Source: Morella rubra
Taxonomy: Eukaryota > Streptophyta > Magnoliopsida > Fagales > Myricaceae
DNA length: 64,000 nucleotides
Assembly (NCBI GenBank): GCA_003952965.2
Contig: CM025849.1
Span: 15,117,064 to 15,181,063, forward strand
Reading direction: 5' to 3'
Translations under genes and position numbers: made by a program
Shown: positions 48,991-61,100 of the stretch, piece by piece
How the letters are laid out: each line of letters starts with the position of its first letter
Position numbering within the stretch: the stretch's first letter is position 1
The notes under the pieces: model-generated
The model's input: only the letters and a program-made list of their open reading frames with translations
The model's database searches: none
What the model was told of the DNA's origin: nothing

Positions 48991-49629
48991 TATTGCAATC
49001 GATACACTTTGTAGAACTTGTAGCTAGCAAACATATTTTTGAGGGTTAGTTTTGAAAAAGTTTTGAAACCTAATTCATCCCACTCTTGAGTTGCCTTAAT
49101 CTTAGGAATTACATCAATGTCATCCTCTTCTTCACATACGGGTTCCATGTCACCAACACAGTCCCCAAATTCAACCACCAATCGTTTTTGGTGTTTTTTT
49201 GAAAATCTTCCAATTTTTTACACATTCAATCTACTTTAATATAGTCCACATAAATGTATTGATATATCTTGATAATTGTGTGACCTTTTTGAAGTTGTTG
49301 GTCCTCCTTTACTTCATTCATGGTGACAAACCAAGTTTAGACCCTAATAACACCTAGATGGGAGGGTAAATGTTTCCCCTTTATTTCCCCAATTAAAAAA
49401 ATAACAATCTAAATTGTTCAGTCTAGATATGCATAATAATCACCTCAATTAACAAAATAAAGAGCGAAAATTTAAATCACACAAAGAGACAAGGATTTTG
49501 TTGACGAAGTGAAAAATCTTTAAAAAACTTATTCAAAAGAAAAATCACTCCGGACTAGTAGCCACATGAAATTAACTAAGAATAAAACCTTACAAATAGT
49601 GATTCAAACACAAGCAACCCCTGTTAATG

Positions 49630-50410
49630 ACTCTTACAACCTTGATGTAATAATCTAAGCAACCCTACTTACACTCACTTCGTGGGGCATTCAACTCAAA
49701 CCTTTGATGTTCTTCTTGTGAACTTTTCATGAACAATGTTGTTCTTCAATAAACCTTCAACACTTTCAGGGCTTCTCAAAGGTGATTAAGTATGAGAAAA
49801 AACTAGTGAAATGAGGTTTTGAATCTCTGAGAGATTTTCTCTATTGAATGGAGGCTTTAGGAACTCAATAATAACCTCTCTAGGGTTTTAGGGTGGCCTC
49901 CAACCAATGAATATGAGAGATACCTTAAATTTTTTCATATATAGGGTTCTGAAATGTATGCTTTTTTTAAAGCCGACAAATGTCACTTGTGAAATTTCTT
50001 TAATCTCTTGTACACTTTAACCAAACATATAACAAATTACAACTCAATTTGGACTTAGTTTGGCACAAAATTTCACAAACACACAAATACACTAACGCCA
50101 TGGTTCCTTCGACAATTCCACGTCTTGCTTTTTTAGTAAACCTTCGGTATTTTCTTAACTAACCTAGAGTCATTCATTTCTCAAAAATTTTATAATATAA
50201 TTCCATAGAATACCAACAAACTAAATTTTTTTTCAACTACAAGCATGAAAATTTCATGAAGACTTGTCAATATGCATCTTGGCTTTTACACAATTATGAT
50301 TAAAATTTTAATTACAATTATCTACCTTGTGCTCAATAATACCCTCTTCTTTGTTTCCAAGTCAAACTCTACGTAATTAGTTTTTCATGTGCATCTAGAA
50401 AAATCTTAAA
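49630..50410 (+). repeat. Direct repeat, copy 1, flanking the FAR1 relic
   Basis: Matches 51768-52520 in the same orientation, from GATGTAATAATCTAAG through GAGGTTTTGAATCTCTGAGA and AACTCAATTTGGACTTA to CCTTGTGCTCAATAATACCC. Copies differ by many substitutions and small indels. They flank the transposase relic at about 50455-51165. Confidence 0.85.
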
Positions 50411-50454
50411 GATCGTCCCCGTGTATATTTCTCCTATATTTTCTAGAAGCAAAT

Positions 50455-51165
50455 ATATACTTTAACTCTTGAGACCCTTTGAATCATGTCACAATTGGAC
50501 ATCTTCTCATTGTATCGCAAATAATCAAGCACTTTTTGAAAATATTTAAAAAACCATGGTTAGTCCAAATCCGACTTTAAGTAACTTCGCATACGAAAAT
50601 TGAAGCTCTCCCTTATTTGTGTAATTCTCTTACATGCACAAAGGTGTCCCTTTTAAGCGTCATGGCCTGCTTGTACCTTATTTTATGCAACTCTTTTAAC
50701 CACTCATTGTCATAAAGATTGTAGGTCTCCAACAAGTACTCTTATGCTTTGTTGAAGTTTTTCTCACACTCACCATCATATCGAACTCAATTGAAATTTA
50801 CTAAGAAACTTTTTTTTCAAAAACTTTACTTGGTTACTTCAAGGCATTTTGATGAATATGTTATAAACACAATCTATGATATGTATCAGACATTACAATT
50901 GGAATTGCCTTGGCCATGGCTGCATTCCTATCTGTAAACATTGGCTGCGAGTTTTTACCATTCATGCTTTAAAAAAATTGATGGTTTAGTCTCATATATA
51001 CTCCTAACACGCTATAATCCTTATTGTTTCTAAAAGTAGTATCAAACGACACAAAATCTTTACATGTCTCATAGTCAACCCTAAGGCATGGATTGACCCA
51101 AAATATGTTGGTGATTTGATCTTAAACATCAATTTGGATCATAAAGAACAACTATTATCATTAAA
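50455..51165 (-). pseudogene. FAR1/FHY3-type MULE transposase relic
   Basis: On the - strand, in order: ITNIFWVNPCLRVDYE then VSFDTTF (first catalytic Asp region) near 51120-51010; NGKNSQPMFTDRNAAMAKAI (second Asp region) and DTYHRLC near 50970-50870; YLLETYNLYDNEWLKELH near 50745-50690; and VLDYLRYNEKMSNCDMIQR near 50560-50480. This is the order of the MULE transposase domain of FAR1-related proteins. Stops and frame changes occur between segments, the third catalytic region and the zinc-finger ends are not seen, and no ATG start is available. FAR1-like proteins include both transposons and domesticated factors; this copy is dead. Confidence 0.85.
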
Positions 51166-51767
51166 TGCATTAACTAATTGGAGCTATAAGCTTTATTAAT
51201 ATCATTAGTGAGTAAATACATATTAATTACCTTTATTTTCTTTATTAACACATTTTTTTTTTTTTTTTATTATATACATGATCATATTTGAACTTAATAC
51301 CATAACCTCTTTCATTTAATAACAGACAGACATAAAAATTTTCCAAATATGATGTTTATACAAGATATAAGTAAAAACTTAAGAGTGCATTCTCCAATTA
51401 CATCCCAATAGTTATTTTTATTCAAATAAACTCTATGTTCACCAACTTATTTTTCTTTTATGTGCGCAAATAATTCTTAATTTACCAGAAGATCAAGATA
51501 AAGATGAGATCTGTGGTAGATAGCTAGCAAAGTATATGCGTAATAATTCTATTGGATAAATTTTTATCTTATTGTATTGCAGTTCTATTAGAACTCAAAA
51601 TGATTCTAGTAGATAAACTTTATCTTGGTTTATTTTAGTCCTATTAGAACTCAAAATGTATCAAAGCTTATAAATGTGTAGAGTCTCTCAATGCATCCAC
51701 ATTTTCTCTCACCACTTCCATGCATCTGCCATAGCCATTAGATCATCACAACTTATTTTTTTTTGGT
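51166..51767. repeat. AT-rich spacer with a ~55-bp tandem duplication
   Basis: CTATTAGAACTCAAAATG and its neighbourhood occur twice (about 51539-51605 and 51606-51658). The following TATAAATGTGTAGAGTCTCTC to 51720 resembles the R region of a plant LTR, but no complete LTR could be delimited. Poly-T near 51250. Confidence 0.5.
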
Positions 51768-52520
51768 CCCTTACAACACTGATGTAATAATCTAAGAAAT
51801 ATTGCTTAAACTCGCTCTGTGCGACATTCACCTCAAACCTCTGAGGTTCTTTTTGTTAACTCTTCACAAACAATCTTGTTCTTCAATAACCCTTCAACAT
51901 TCTTAAGGCTTTACAAAGGTGATTGAGTATGAGAAAAACTAGTGAATTGAGGTTTTGAATCTCTGAGAGTTTTTTTTTTTTTTTTTTTTTTATCAATTGG
52001 AGGCTCTAGAAACTCAAGAATAACCTATCTAAAGTTTTGGGTGGCCTTCAACCAACGAATATGAGAGATACCTAAGTTTTTCCGTATATAGGCATATGAA
52101 ATGTATGATTTTTTTTAAAGCCGTCGTATGTCACTTGAGAAACTTCTTTAATCTCTTGAATACTTTAACCAAACATATAACAAATTACAACTCAATTTGG
52201 ACTTAATTTGACATGGAATTTCGCCAACACACAAATACACTAACACATGATTCCTTCGACAATTCCACATCTTGCTTTTTTATTAAAACTTGATATTACG
52301 TACACCATCGGTATTTTCTTAATTAACTTAAAGTCATTTCTCAAAACTTTTATAATAAAATTTCTTAAACTAAATTGTTTTGCATCTGCAAACATGAAAA
52401 ATCATGAAGACATGACAATATAATTACAATTACTACCTTGTGCTCAATAATACCCTCTTTGTTTCTAGAGTCAAACTCTATGCAATTAACTTTTCGTGTT
52501 CATCTAGAAAAATTAAAGAA
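51768..52520 (+). repeat. Direct repeat, copy 2, running into the palindrome arm
   Basis: Second copy of the repeat at 49630-50410. Its right half (from 52180) is also the outer part of the left palindrome arm, so a third copy lies at the right window edge in reverse orientation. It contains a 22-base poly-T insertion near 51970. Confidence 0.85.
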
Positions 52521-52983
52521 TCACCACACATTGCTAAATAAAAAGGATAATCAGGATCCCCTCCGCCATGAAAGGAAAGGGAATCAAATCATAGATTATA
52601 TGCTAATTGGTCGACTTCATGACCCAGGATATAAGAGTATGCATCTTTTGCTTTCGCTAAAAAATATATTCTAACCTACAAGAGGCAACTAGCTAACTTA
52701 ATCGAATTTTGTCAAATTATCCAAAAAAAAAATCCTTCCATTAGTATGTCATCCCCAACTTAATGATGTGACTCATCATGCCCAATCAAATCATGTCACG
52801 CGTTTAATCAATCACATCATAAATTGCCAAGTCAAATAAAAATAAAATAAAATATTAAATAAAAACTTAAAACAATATGAATTAATTAAATTAAAATAAT
52901 TAAATTACAAAAAAATTTAAAATTTTTTCAAAACTATACAATAATTTACTGTAATTCCCTTTGTAGTTTGTATTATTATTTTT

Positions 52984-55900
52984 TGTGAGACCCCGACTTA
53001 GAGACTAGTAGCATCGACCAGTTTAGGTTTATTTCAATGTCAATTTAGACATTAAAATTTTACTTCTTGACTCTTTAAGTTTTTGCACTATCTTGAATTA
53101 TTGAGAAAAGAAATATATTGTTGACTTGATTTAAAATTATGTCTAAGGTGAAATTTTCCTTTAGCACTTTTTCGTTCATCTTTATTAATAATTTAAATGT
53201 TATATTTGTTTGTGAATTTTAATAGTGTTAAATCTTTCTTGTTCAAGCAATTAATTAGTATCTAATTAAGAATGTCATTATAGGTATCAATTATGCCACT
53301 CATTTTTGTTTGTCTAAAAGTATCCACCTAAATTGCAATAGAATTTTAGTCCATCTTAATACTTGCTTAAAAGTTTCCTCTTGAATTACATACACTGCCC
53401 CTCAGTAAAGTTGAGTTTTAAATCACATATATCTATTGCCGTTAATGCTCTTGCTAATAGTACAGCTAAATGGATCCAGCAAGTTGGATTTAAAATTCAA
53501 AAGAATTTGAGTTAAATGCTTTGACTTTTGAAAAATTTATGTCTGCTCTGAGATAACGTAAAAAGGACAGCATGTCATGTGCAGTGGGAGCATTAAAGTC
53601 TAGGTGCCAAACGTTAGAGAAATTAAAAAAAAAAAAAGAACTGTCGCATGATTTAACCAATGAAGATAGGCGTTACTGATAAGGTTGTGGGTAGAGTGGT
53701 CTTTTCCTCCCCAACACCTTGTTTCCTTTCTTCTACGACATCCTTCCCCCTCCCCATTTTCTCTAGTTTTTTTTTTGTCATGCACACCACTTCCCTCTTT
53801 ACTATCTAGTTCTTTGTCACTCACGCACACAAACAAAAGAGGGAGAACGCTGAAGCCGAAGAAGAAGAAAGAAGAGAAGAAGAAGCTCGAAAAAAAGGGA
53901 GAATTGCCCAGTACTGCTAGGGGGTTCAGTTGCAATAGGGAGAATCAAGAGAAGCCAAGGTAAGTGTGGTTACTATTTTGATGAATTTTTTTTTATAGGA
54001 ACCGTGGATGTCATTGTGAAGTTGTTATGGTTTCTATTGTTACCTTTTCTACACTTTGTATGTTGGGTTAAGTGGTGGAGTTAGAAAGGCAGATATGCAC
54101 GGTCAGATTTTAAGTTAAAAGCTTTGAGGAAAAACTTTGATGTGCTATAGGTGTTTGATGAAATGTTTAAAAGGAAGTTTGGAGCTATTTTGGGGTGATT
54201 ACTGTCGCACAAAAATTTTAGTTTGTTTGCATGTTAAATCAGTGCGTAGAATCTGGTTTCATGTTAGGATTAGAGCTTGTATTAGTCGAAACTGTTAGAT
54301 TGTTGTGAAGGCAATAAGAAGGCATGCAGGGTCTCATATGATATTGAAATGTCGAAAAAAAAAATGTTGGAAGAAAACTTAGCGCAGGTTGTGGTTATAG
54401 TGAAGATTTCGGCCAGAGAAGCATGTATTTTGGTATTGCTATTCGGTTGTCGTGTGTTGTGATTAGAGATAAGGAGGAAAGTTTAAATTTTGAAAAATGA
54501 CAAGAACTAAAGAGTAAACATGTTGCATGCTAAATCTGAAACTTGCATAATCAAAATGTTCTTTGTTGGAGTTGGCCAAGCTCACGGCTTGTGCCAAATG
54601 ATCAAGGTCGTGCACGTATATTATAGAGACTTAAGTTTTCCTTGTAATCCACCGAGTTAGTAAGACCTAATGTCTGTACATGAGCTCTGTTTTGCCTAGG
54701 GTACTAGTGATTCAAAGATTGGAACTCACATAGTAACATTAGGTAAATTGGTGAGCATATAGTGCTCGGATTGCCTATGAATATTTTTATTGCTTTGCCG
54801 AAACTTTTCTATCCTTAAGCTAGGATATTGGAGTTGATTTTAAAGGTATTTATGGTGATTTGTTTCGTGCTTTGAGAACCTGATTTGGTGTCCATAACGT
54901 GATATTTGTACATGAGGAATATATGAAATAAAATGCAAAGGAGGGCCTTAAACTCTAGTGACAGCAATCGAGTTCTCCTATTTTGAACGAGCAGAGTTGC
55001 TTGTCTGTTTTCCATACTTCCTTTATTAATTTTAGCACTAAATCAAGGATAGAAACGATTCTTTATTTGATGACCTGAACCTGGACAATTTAGAAAGATG
55101 AATTGCAGAAAATTTGGGCTTAGAACCTTCGCATGTTGAAGATAAAATTATGTTAATTAATTTCCAGGTTTACCATTGCTGTCTTTGGAAAGTTGATAGG
55201 TGACTTCTTGGACCTGGTATTTAGTTTAAAGATCCATATTATGTGCTGACCTTGGTGTAATTCCTGATAGTTATTTGTGGAGCAATTATCAAATGTATTC
55301 TGCAGATAATAATGTAGTTATGGCAAGTGCAGAATTGTCATAGCAAATGTGTTGCTAAAAAAATAAGGTGAACTATTGTAAAGAGCTAGAGTTGGATTTG
55401 TTATTGTTTGAGAACCTGTAGCATTTGATAAGCTTGATCTATAGTGTGGAAATCATTAAGAATTATAGGGTAGACTTGTTAAACTAATTGCTGGAATTTA
55501 GTTTCTACAGAACACAAAGCTCGAATTAGGAGTAACTTTGATCAATATTTTTATCCTTTGATCTTGAGAGAGAATTTTCTGTTATAGGCCTATGAAACGC
55601 AAAGATTTTAAGCCATACTTAGGTGATTCCGATAAATATTGAGCAAGTTATGGATTTTTAAAGTTCAGATGTCAAGCTGTCACCAGCCTTGCACGTCCAG
55701 ATTTCTTGCTCGTTCCAAGTAATTTTTAAGTGATCAATTTAAGTCCGATTTTTATGGGTTTGGTCTTGAATTTTAATTTTATGAAAGAGGAACATTTTAA
55801 GATAAATTTCGTGTGATTTAGAGGTGTATTGAATAAGTTATGGTGTTTTGAAAGTGGAAGGTCGAGCTGGAGGCAGCAGTACTGTTTGCTCTAGGATTTT

Positions 55901-57618
55901 TATCTGTTACGAAGTGTTTTTGAAAATGTAAATTAGTTCCGATTTTTATGAGTCTTATCTTCAAATTTAAGTTTATAAAAGCAGAAAAGTTGAAAGTAAT
56001 TTTGTGCAATTTGAAGCTATGTTGTTGAAGTTATGAATTTTTGAAGTTGGAGACGTCAAAGCTGTCAGCTTGGATGCCCTCAGCAACTTGTGTTTTCGAA
56101 TAAATCTTTTGAGTGGCAAATAAGCTCTAAATTACCTGAAATTTTAATATGTTATAACATCGAGTGTAAGGATCATTTTGGCATCCAAGTTTAATGGGTT
56201 TAACAACATTAAGATAGAGTTTTACATTGTAGAACCACTGCTGGTTAGTAAAGAAAAATGTGTGATTTAATATGATATGTTTATTTTGAAATGAATGATT
56301 ATTTGCTGCATCAAGTAAATCTCTAAATCATTTAAGTAACAACATTAGTATGACTCATTTGTAGGCAAGGCACCACCACAAGCTCGAGTGGATAAAGGTA
56401 AGTGGAAAAATTATTTTTCCGAAAACTGGAATGATACACAGCATGAATATTTGTCATCGAGCACGTCATGAGCATTTGCATTGATTTTCTCAAAGGAAGA
56501 AAGGGAAATTTTATGCAAATGAAAGTGAGATTTTATGCTATGTTAGGATATGTTATGGGGCTAAATAGGATGGTCGGTACCGTACCTAAGTATGATAGGT
56601 GCATCCACTTCGAAGGACGAATGCGAGAAGGATGGATGACTCCTAAGGGCACTTACTCGAAGGACGAATGCGAGAAGGATGGGTAGTCCTCGAGGTATGT
56701 GCAACCACACTGAAAGATGAATGCGAGAAGGTGTGGACCTTTAAGGGTCGTGTCTAGCCATCAGGCCTTGGGGCCATATCAAGGGCTAGCTCGACCAAAT
56801 GACATGTTCCAAGGGAAAGGGAAACAGTTCCGAAGGAAACGCACAACCCTGACTTCAGGGGTAAATGGAGCGATAGAAGTAGCCCAAATAAAATGAAATG
56901 ACTTTTAAGCAAATTTGCATGTACAAGAGTCTCATACATAAACATGCATTTATTTTTAGCATATATATATATATATATATCTGTCATTCGTGATCATGCT
57001 CCAAGTCATGCATATCTCAATTCATTAATCATCCCTTACTGAGTCATTCGACTCATAGTATTTTCAATTGTATCATTCCAGATAATGTTCTAGGTGAAGG
57101 AACTCATGAGGAGGATTTGGAACCTGAGGAGGGGGTTGACGAGGGTGCCCTCCCCTAATTGCAATTCATGTAGATCCTTAATTTTTGAAAGAGCTGATAT
57201 GAACCTCCCTAGTGATGTTATCGTGGTCTGTTCAGGCTATGAGACCAACTTAAGACTCTTAAGTAACTTATATTTTGAACCATGATGTAATCATAACTTA
57301 TTGCTTTGAGTTATTGCCTGAAGATTAGATTTCTAAATGTTTCTCTATGCGTGTTATTTGATATAGTTATACGTTTTTATTTCGCGTATATTTATTTACA
57401 TATTCGTACACTGCGTAAGAACATTTGAGGGTCTGCGTGTCAGCTTGTGAATAAGAAAATAAATTTTTGAGTAATATTTTCATAAACTATAGTAATTCAG
57501 ATTTTCTTTAAAAAAAATTCCGCTGCAAGATTTTTAGTTAAGTGCGTTGGAGCGTTCGTCGTTGCGAATACTCGCGGCTGTAATTAGCCTCCGTTGAGGT
57601 AGCGTTTGGGGCGTGACA
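52984..57618 (+). mobile_element. 4,635-bp solo LTR (gypsy-like), left arm
   Basis: Starts TGTGAGACCCC and ends GGGGCGTGACA, with partially complementary ends, and is flanked by TTTTT on both sides (52979-52983 and 57619-57623), a consistent but low-information 5-bp duplication. Inside: a GA-rich leader (53840-53955), a donor-like AAGG/TAAGTG at 53959, a 33-base exon-like segment at 56365-56397 between TTTGTAG and GTAAGTGG, the 15-mer GGTCGGTACCGTACC at 56572-56586, and a three-copy short repeat. No gag or pol frame is present, so it is either a solo LTR or a large non-autonomous derivative. Open frames within are short and uncoded by any known domain. Confidence 0.75.
56600..56740 (+). repeat. 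Three-copy short tandem repeat within the LTR
   Basis: GAAGGACGAATGCGAGAAGG recurs twice and GAAAGATGAATGCGAGAAGG once, at ~55-60-bp spacing. The same repeats occur in the right arm near 59440-59580 with several transitions. Confidence 0.85.
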
Positions 57619-58063
57619 TTTTTAGCTGTAATTTAATTTAATTTAATTCGATATTAATGTTATTAATGTATATTGTTTTTAACATTATTGCGTAGCAAAT
57701 ATAATATGATTGATCGGTCAGGTAGCATAATTTTATTTAATCCGTTATGCTTTTAGATGAAAAAAAGTTAATGGAAGAACCTTTTTTAATAATTTGACAA
57801 AACTCGAGGACTGCTTATTCTCAGTGTGAAAACTAAGGATCATTTTTAAAATTTCCTCAAAATCAAAGGACCAAAACGTTGTTTAACCCGAACTAAACTT
57901 TCCTAGGAGTTTTGTTGTCTTTCCTTGGAAAGAATCGATCTTTCTCCTTGGCCTCCTTCGGTTCACAAACAATAATACAGCGGTAGGGATCCGGATGTAA
58001 GATTCGAATCTTATCAATTGCACTCTGTTTTTTTTTTTTTTTTAATTTTTTAAGAGTACATTT

Positions 58064-58120
58064 TAACCGCAGATCCTCACATTTTTATCAATTTATCTTT
58101 AGAACAAGAAACAATGGTTT
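58064..58120. other. Central spacer of the giant palindrome
   Basis: 57 bases without self-complementarity beyond a few bases lie between the arms. It would be the loop of a hairpin transcript. The sequence is ordinary AT-rich DNA and is not the GA/TC-rich hairpin adapter used in circular-template sequencing, as far as I can tell. Confidence 0.85.
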
Positions 58121-61100
58121 AAATGTACTCTTTAAAAAATTAAAAAAAAAAAAAAAAAACAGAGTGCAATTGATAAGATTCGAATCTTACATCCGGATCC
58201 CTACCGCTGTATTATTGTTTGTGAACCGAAGGAGGCCAAGGAGAAAGATCGATTCTTTCCAAGGAAAGACAACAAAACTCCTAGGAAAGTTTAGTTCGGG
58301 TTAAACAACGTTTTGGTCCTTTGATTTTGAGGAAATTTTAAAAATGATCCTTAGTTTTCACACTGAGAATAAGCAGTCCTCGAGTTTTGTCAAATTATTA
58401 AAAAAGGTTCTTCCATTAACTTTTTTTCATCTAAAAGCATAACGGATTAAATAAAATTATGCTACCTGACCGATCAATCATATTATATTTGCTACGCAAT
58501 AATGTTAAAAACAATATACATTAATAACATTAATATCGAATTAAATTAAATTAAATTACAGCTAAAAATGTCACGCCCCAAACGCTACCTCAACGGAGGC
58601 TAATTACAGCCGCGAGTATTCGCAACGACGAACGCTCCAACGCACTTAACTAAATCTTGCAGCGGAATTTTTTTTAAAGAAAATATGAATTACTATAGTT
58701 TATGAAAATATTACTCAAAAATTTATTTTCTTATTCACAAGCTGACACGCAGACCCTCAAATGTTCTTACGCAGTGTACGAATATGTAAATAAATATACG
58801 CGAAATAAAAACGTATAACTATATCAAATAACACGCATAGAGAAACATTTAGAAATCTAATCTTCAGGCAATAACTCAAAGCAATAAGTTATGATTACAT
58901 CATGGTTTCAAAATATAAGTTACTTAGAGTCTTAAGTTGGTCTCATAGCCTGAACAGACCACGATAACATCACTAGGGAGGTTCATATCAGCTCTTTCAA
59001 AAATTAAGGATCTACATGTATTGTGAATTAGGGGAGGGCACCCTCGTCAGCCCCCTCCTCAGGTTCCAGAACCCTCCTCATGAGTTCCTTCACCTAGAAC
59101 ATATCTGGAATGATACAATTGAAAATACTATGAGTCGAATGACTCAGTAAGGGATGATTAATGAATTGGATATGCATGACTTGGAGCATGATCACGAATG
59201 ACAGTATATATATGCAAAATAAATGCATGTTTATGTATGAGACTCTTGTACATGCAAAATTGCTTAAAAGTCATTTCATTTTTATTTGGGGTACTTCTAT
59301 CGCTCCATTTACCCCTGAAGTCAAGGTTGTGCGTTTCCTTCAGAACTGTTTCCCTTTCCCTTGGAACACGTCATTTGGTCGAGCTAGCCCTTGATATGGC
59401 CCCAAGCCTGATGGCTAGACACGACCCTTAGAGGTCCACACCTTCTCGCATTCATCTTTCAGTGTGGTTGCACATACCTCGAGGACTACCCATCCTTCTC
59501 GCATTCGTCCTTCAGAGTGGGTGCCCTTAGGAGTCATCCATCCTTCTCGCATTCGTCCTTCGGAGTGGATGCACCTATCTTACTTAGGTACGGTACCGAC
59601 CATCCTATTTAGCCCCATAACATATCCTAACATAGCATAAAATCTCACTTTCATTTGCATAAAATTTCCCTTTCTTCCTTTGAGAAAATCAATGCAAATG
59701 CTCATGACGTGCTCGATGACAAATATTCATGCTGTGTATCATTCCAGTTTTCGGAAAAAATAATTTTTCCACTTACCTTTATCCACTCGAGCTTATGGTG
59801 GTGCCTTGCCTACAAATGAGTCATACTAATGTTGTTACTTAAATGATTTAGAGATTTACTTGATGCAGCAAATAATCATTCATTTCAAAATAAACATATC
59901 ATATTAAATCACACATTTTTCTTTACTAACCAGCAGTGGTTCTACAATGTAAAACTCTATCTTAATGTTGCTGAACCCATTAAACTTGGATGCCAAAATG
60001 ATCCTTACACTCGATGTTATAACATATTAAAATTTCAGGTAATTTAGAGCTATTTGCCACTCAAAAGATTTATTCGAAAATGCAAGTTGCTGAGGCATCC
60101 AAGCTGACAGCTTTGACGTCTCCAACTTCAAAAATTCATAACTTCAACAACATAGCTTCAAATTACATGAAATTACTTTTAAACTTTTCTGCTTTATAAA
60201 CTTAAATTTGAAGATAAGACTCATAAAAATCGGAACTAATTTACATTTTCAAAAACACTTCGTAACAGATAAAAATCCTAGAGCAAACAGTACTGCTGCC
60301 TCCAGCTCGACCTTCCACTTTCAAAACACCATAACTTATTCAATACACCTCTAAATCACACGAAATTTATCTTAAAATGTTCCTCTTTCATAAAATTAAA
60401 ATTCAAGACCAAACCCATAAAAATCGGACTTAAATTGATCACTTAAAAATTACTTGGAACGAGCAAGAAATCTGGACGTGCAAGGCTGGTGACAGCTTGA
60501 CGTCTGAACTTTAAAAATCCATAACTTGCTCAATATTTATCGGAATCACCTGAAGTATGGCTTAAAATCTTTAATTTCATAGGCCTATAACATAAAACTC
60601 TCTCAAGATCAAAGGATAAAAATATTGCATCAAGGTTACTCCTAATTCGAGCTTTGTGTTCTGCAGAAACTAAATTCCAGCAACTAGTTTAACAAGTCTA
60701 CCCTATAATTCTTAATGATTTCCAACACTATAGATCAAGCTTATCAAATGCTACAGGTTCTCAAACAATAACAAATCCAACTCTAGCTCTTTACAATAGT
60801 TCACCTTATTTTTTTAGCAACACATTTGCTATGACAATTCTGCACTTGCCATAACTACATTATTATCTGCAGAATACATTTGATAATTGCTCCACAAATA
60901 ACTATCAGGAATTACACCAAGGTCAGCACATAATATGGATCTTTAAACTAAATACCAGGTCCAAGAAGTCACCTATCAACTTTCCAAAGACAGCAATTGT
61001 AAACCTGGAAATTAATTAACATAATTTTATCTTCAACATGCGAAGGTTCTAAGCCCAAATTTTCTGCAATTCATCTTTCTAAATTGTCCAGGTTCAGGTC

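Larger units (their letters stand above)
52180..58063 (+). repeat. Left arm of a giant inverted repeat
   Basis: The 5,884-bp arm is the reverse complement of 58121-64000. The outermost base here, 52180, pairs with the last base of the window, so the arm probably continues further left. It includes part of the direct repeat at 51768-52520, then an 800-bp spacer, a 4.6-kb LTR (52984-57618) and 445 bp up to the centre. Both flanks of the LTR are close to identical between arms; the LTR's second half is visibly more diverged. Confidence 0.97.

Noticed and set aside
48990-49181. 63-codon acidic frame (CEEEDDIDVIPKIKATQEWDE), considered as a FAR1 N-terminus
   Set aside because: It lies on the 3' side of the FAR1 relic for that strand and lacks the family's zinc-finger pattern.
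53600-53963. Frames on both strands (and mirror 62088-62580) in the large LTR
   Set aside because: They cross a GA/CT tract and poly-T, overlap each other on opposite strands and differ between arms by frame-changing indels.
57980-58010. B-box-like GATTCGAATC in both palindrome arms as a SINE
   Set aside because: The word is self-palindromic, with no A box upstream at the right spacing.
58064-58120. Palindrome as a missed-adapter sequencing chimera
   Set aside because: The spacer does not look like a hairpin adapter, and the arms differ by clustered substitutions. Long-read mapping would still be needed to exclude misassembly fully.
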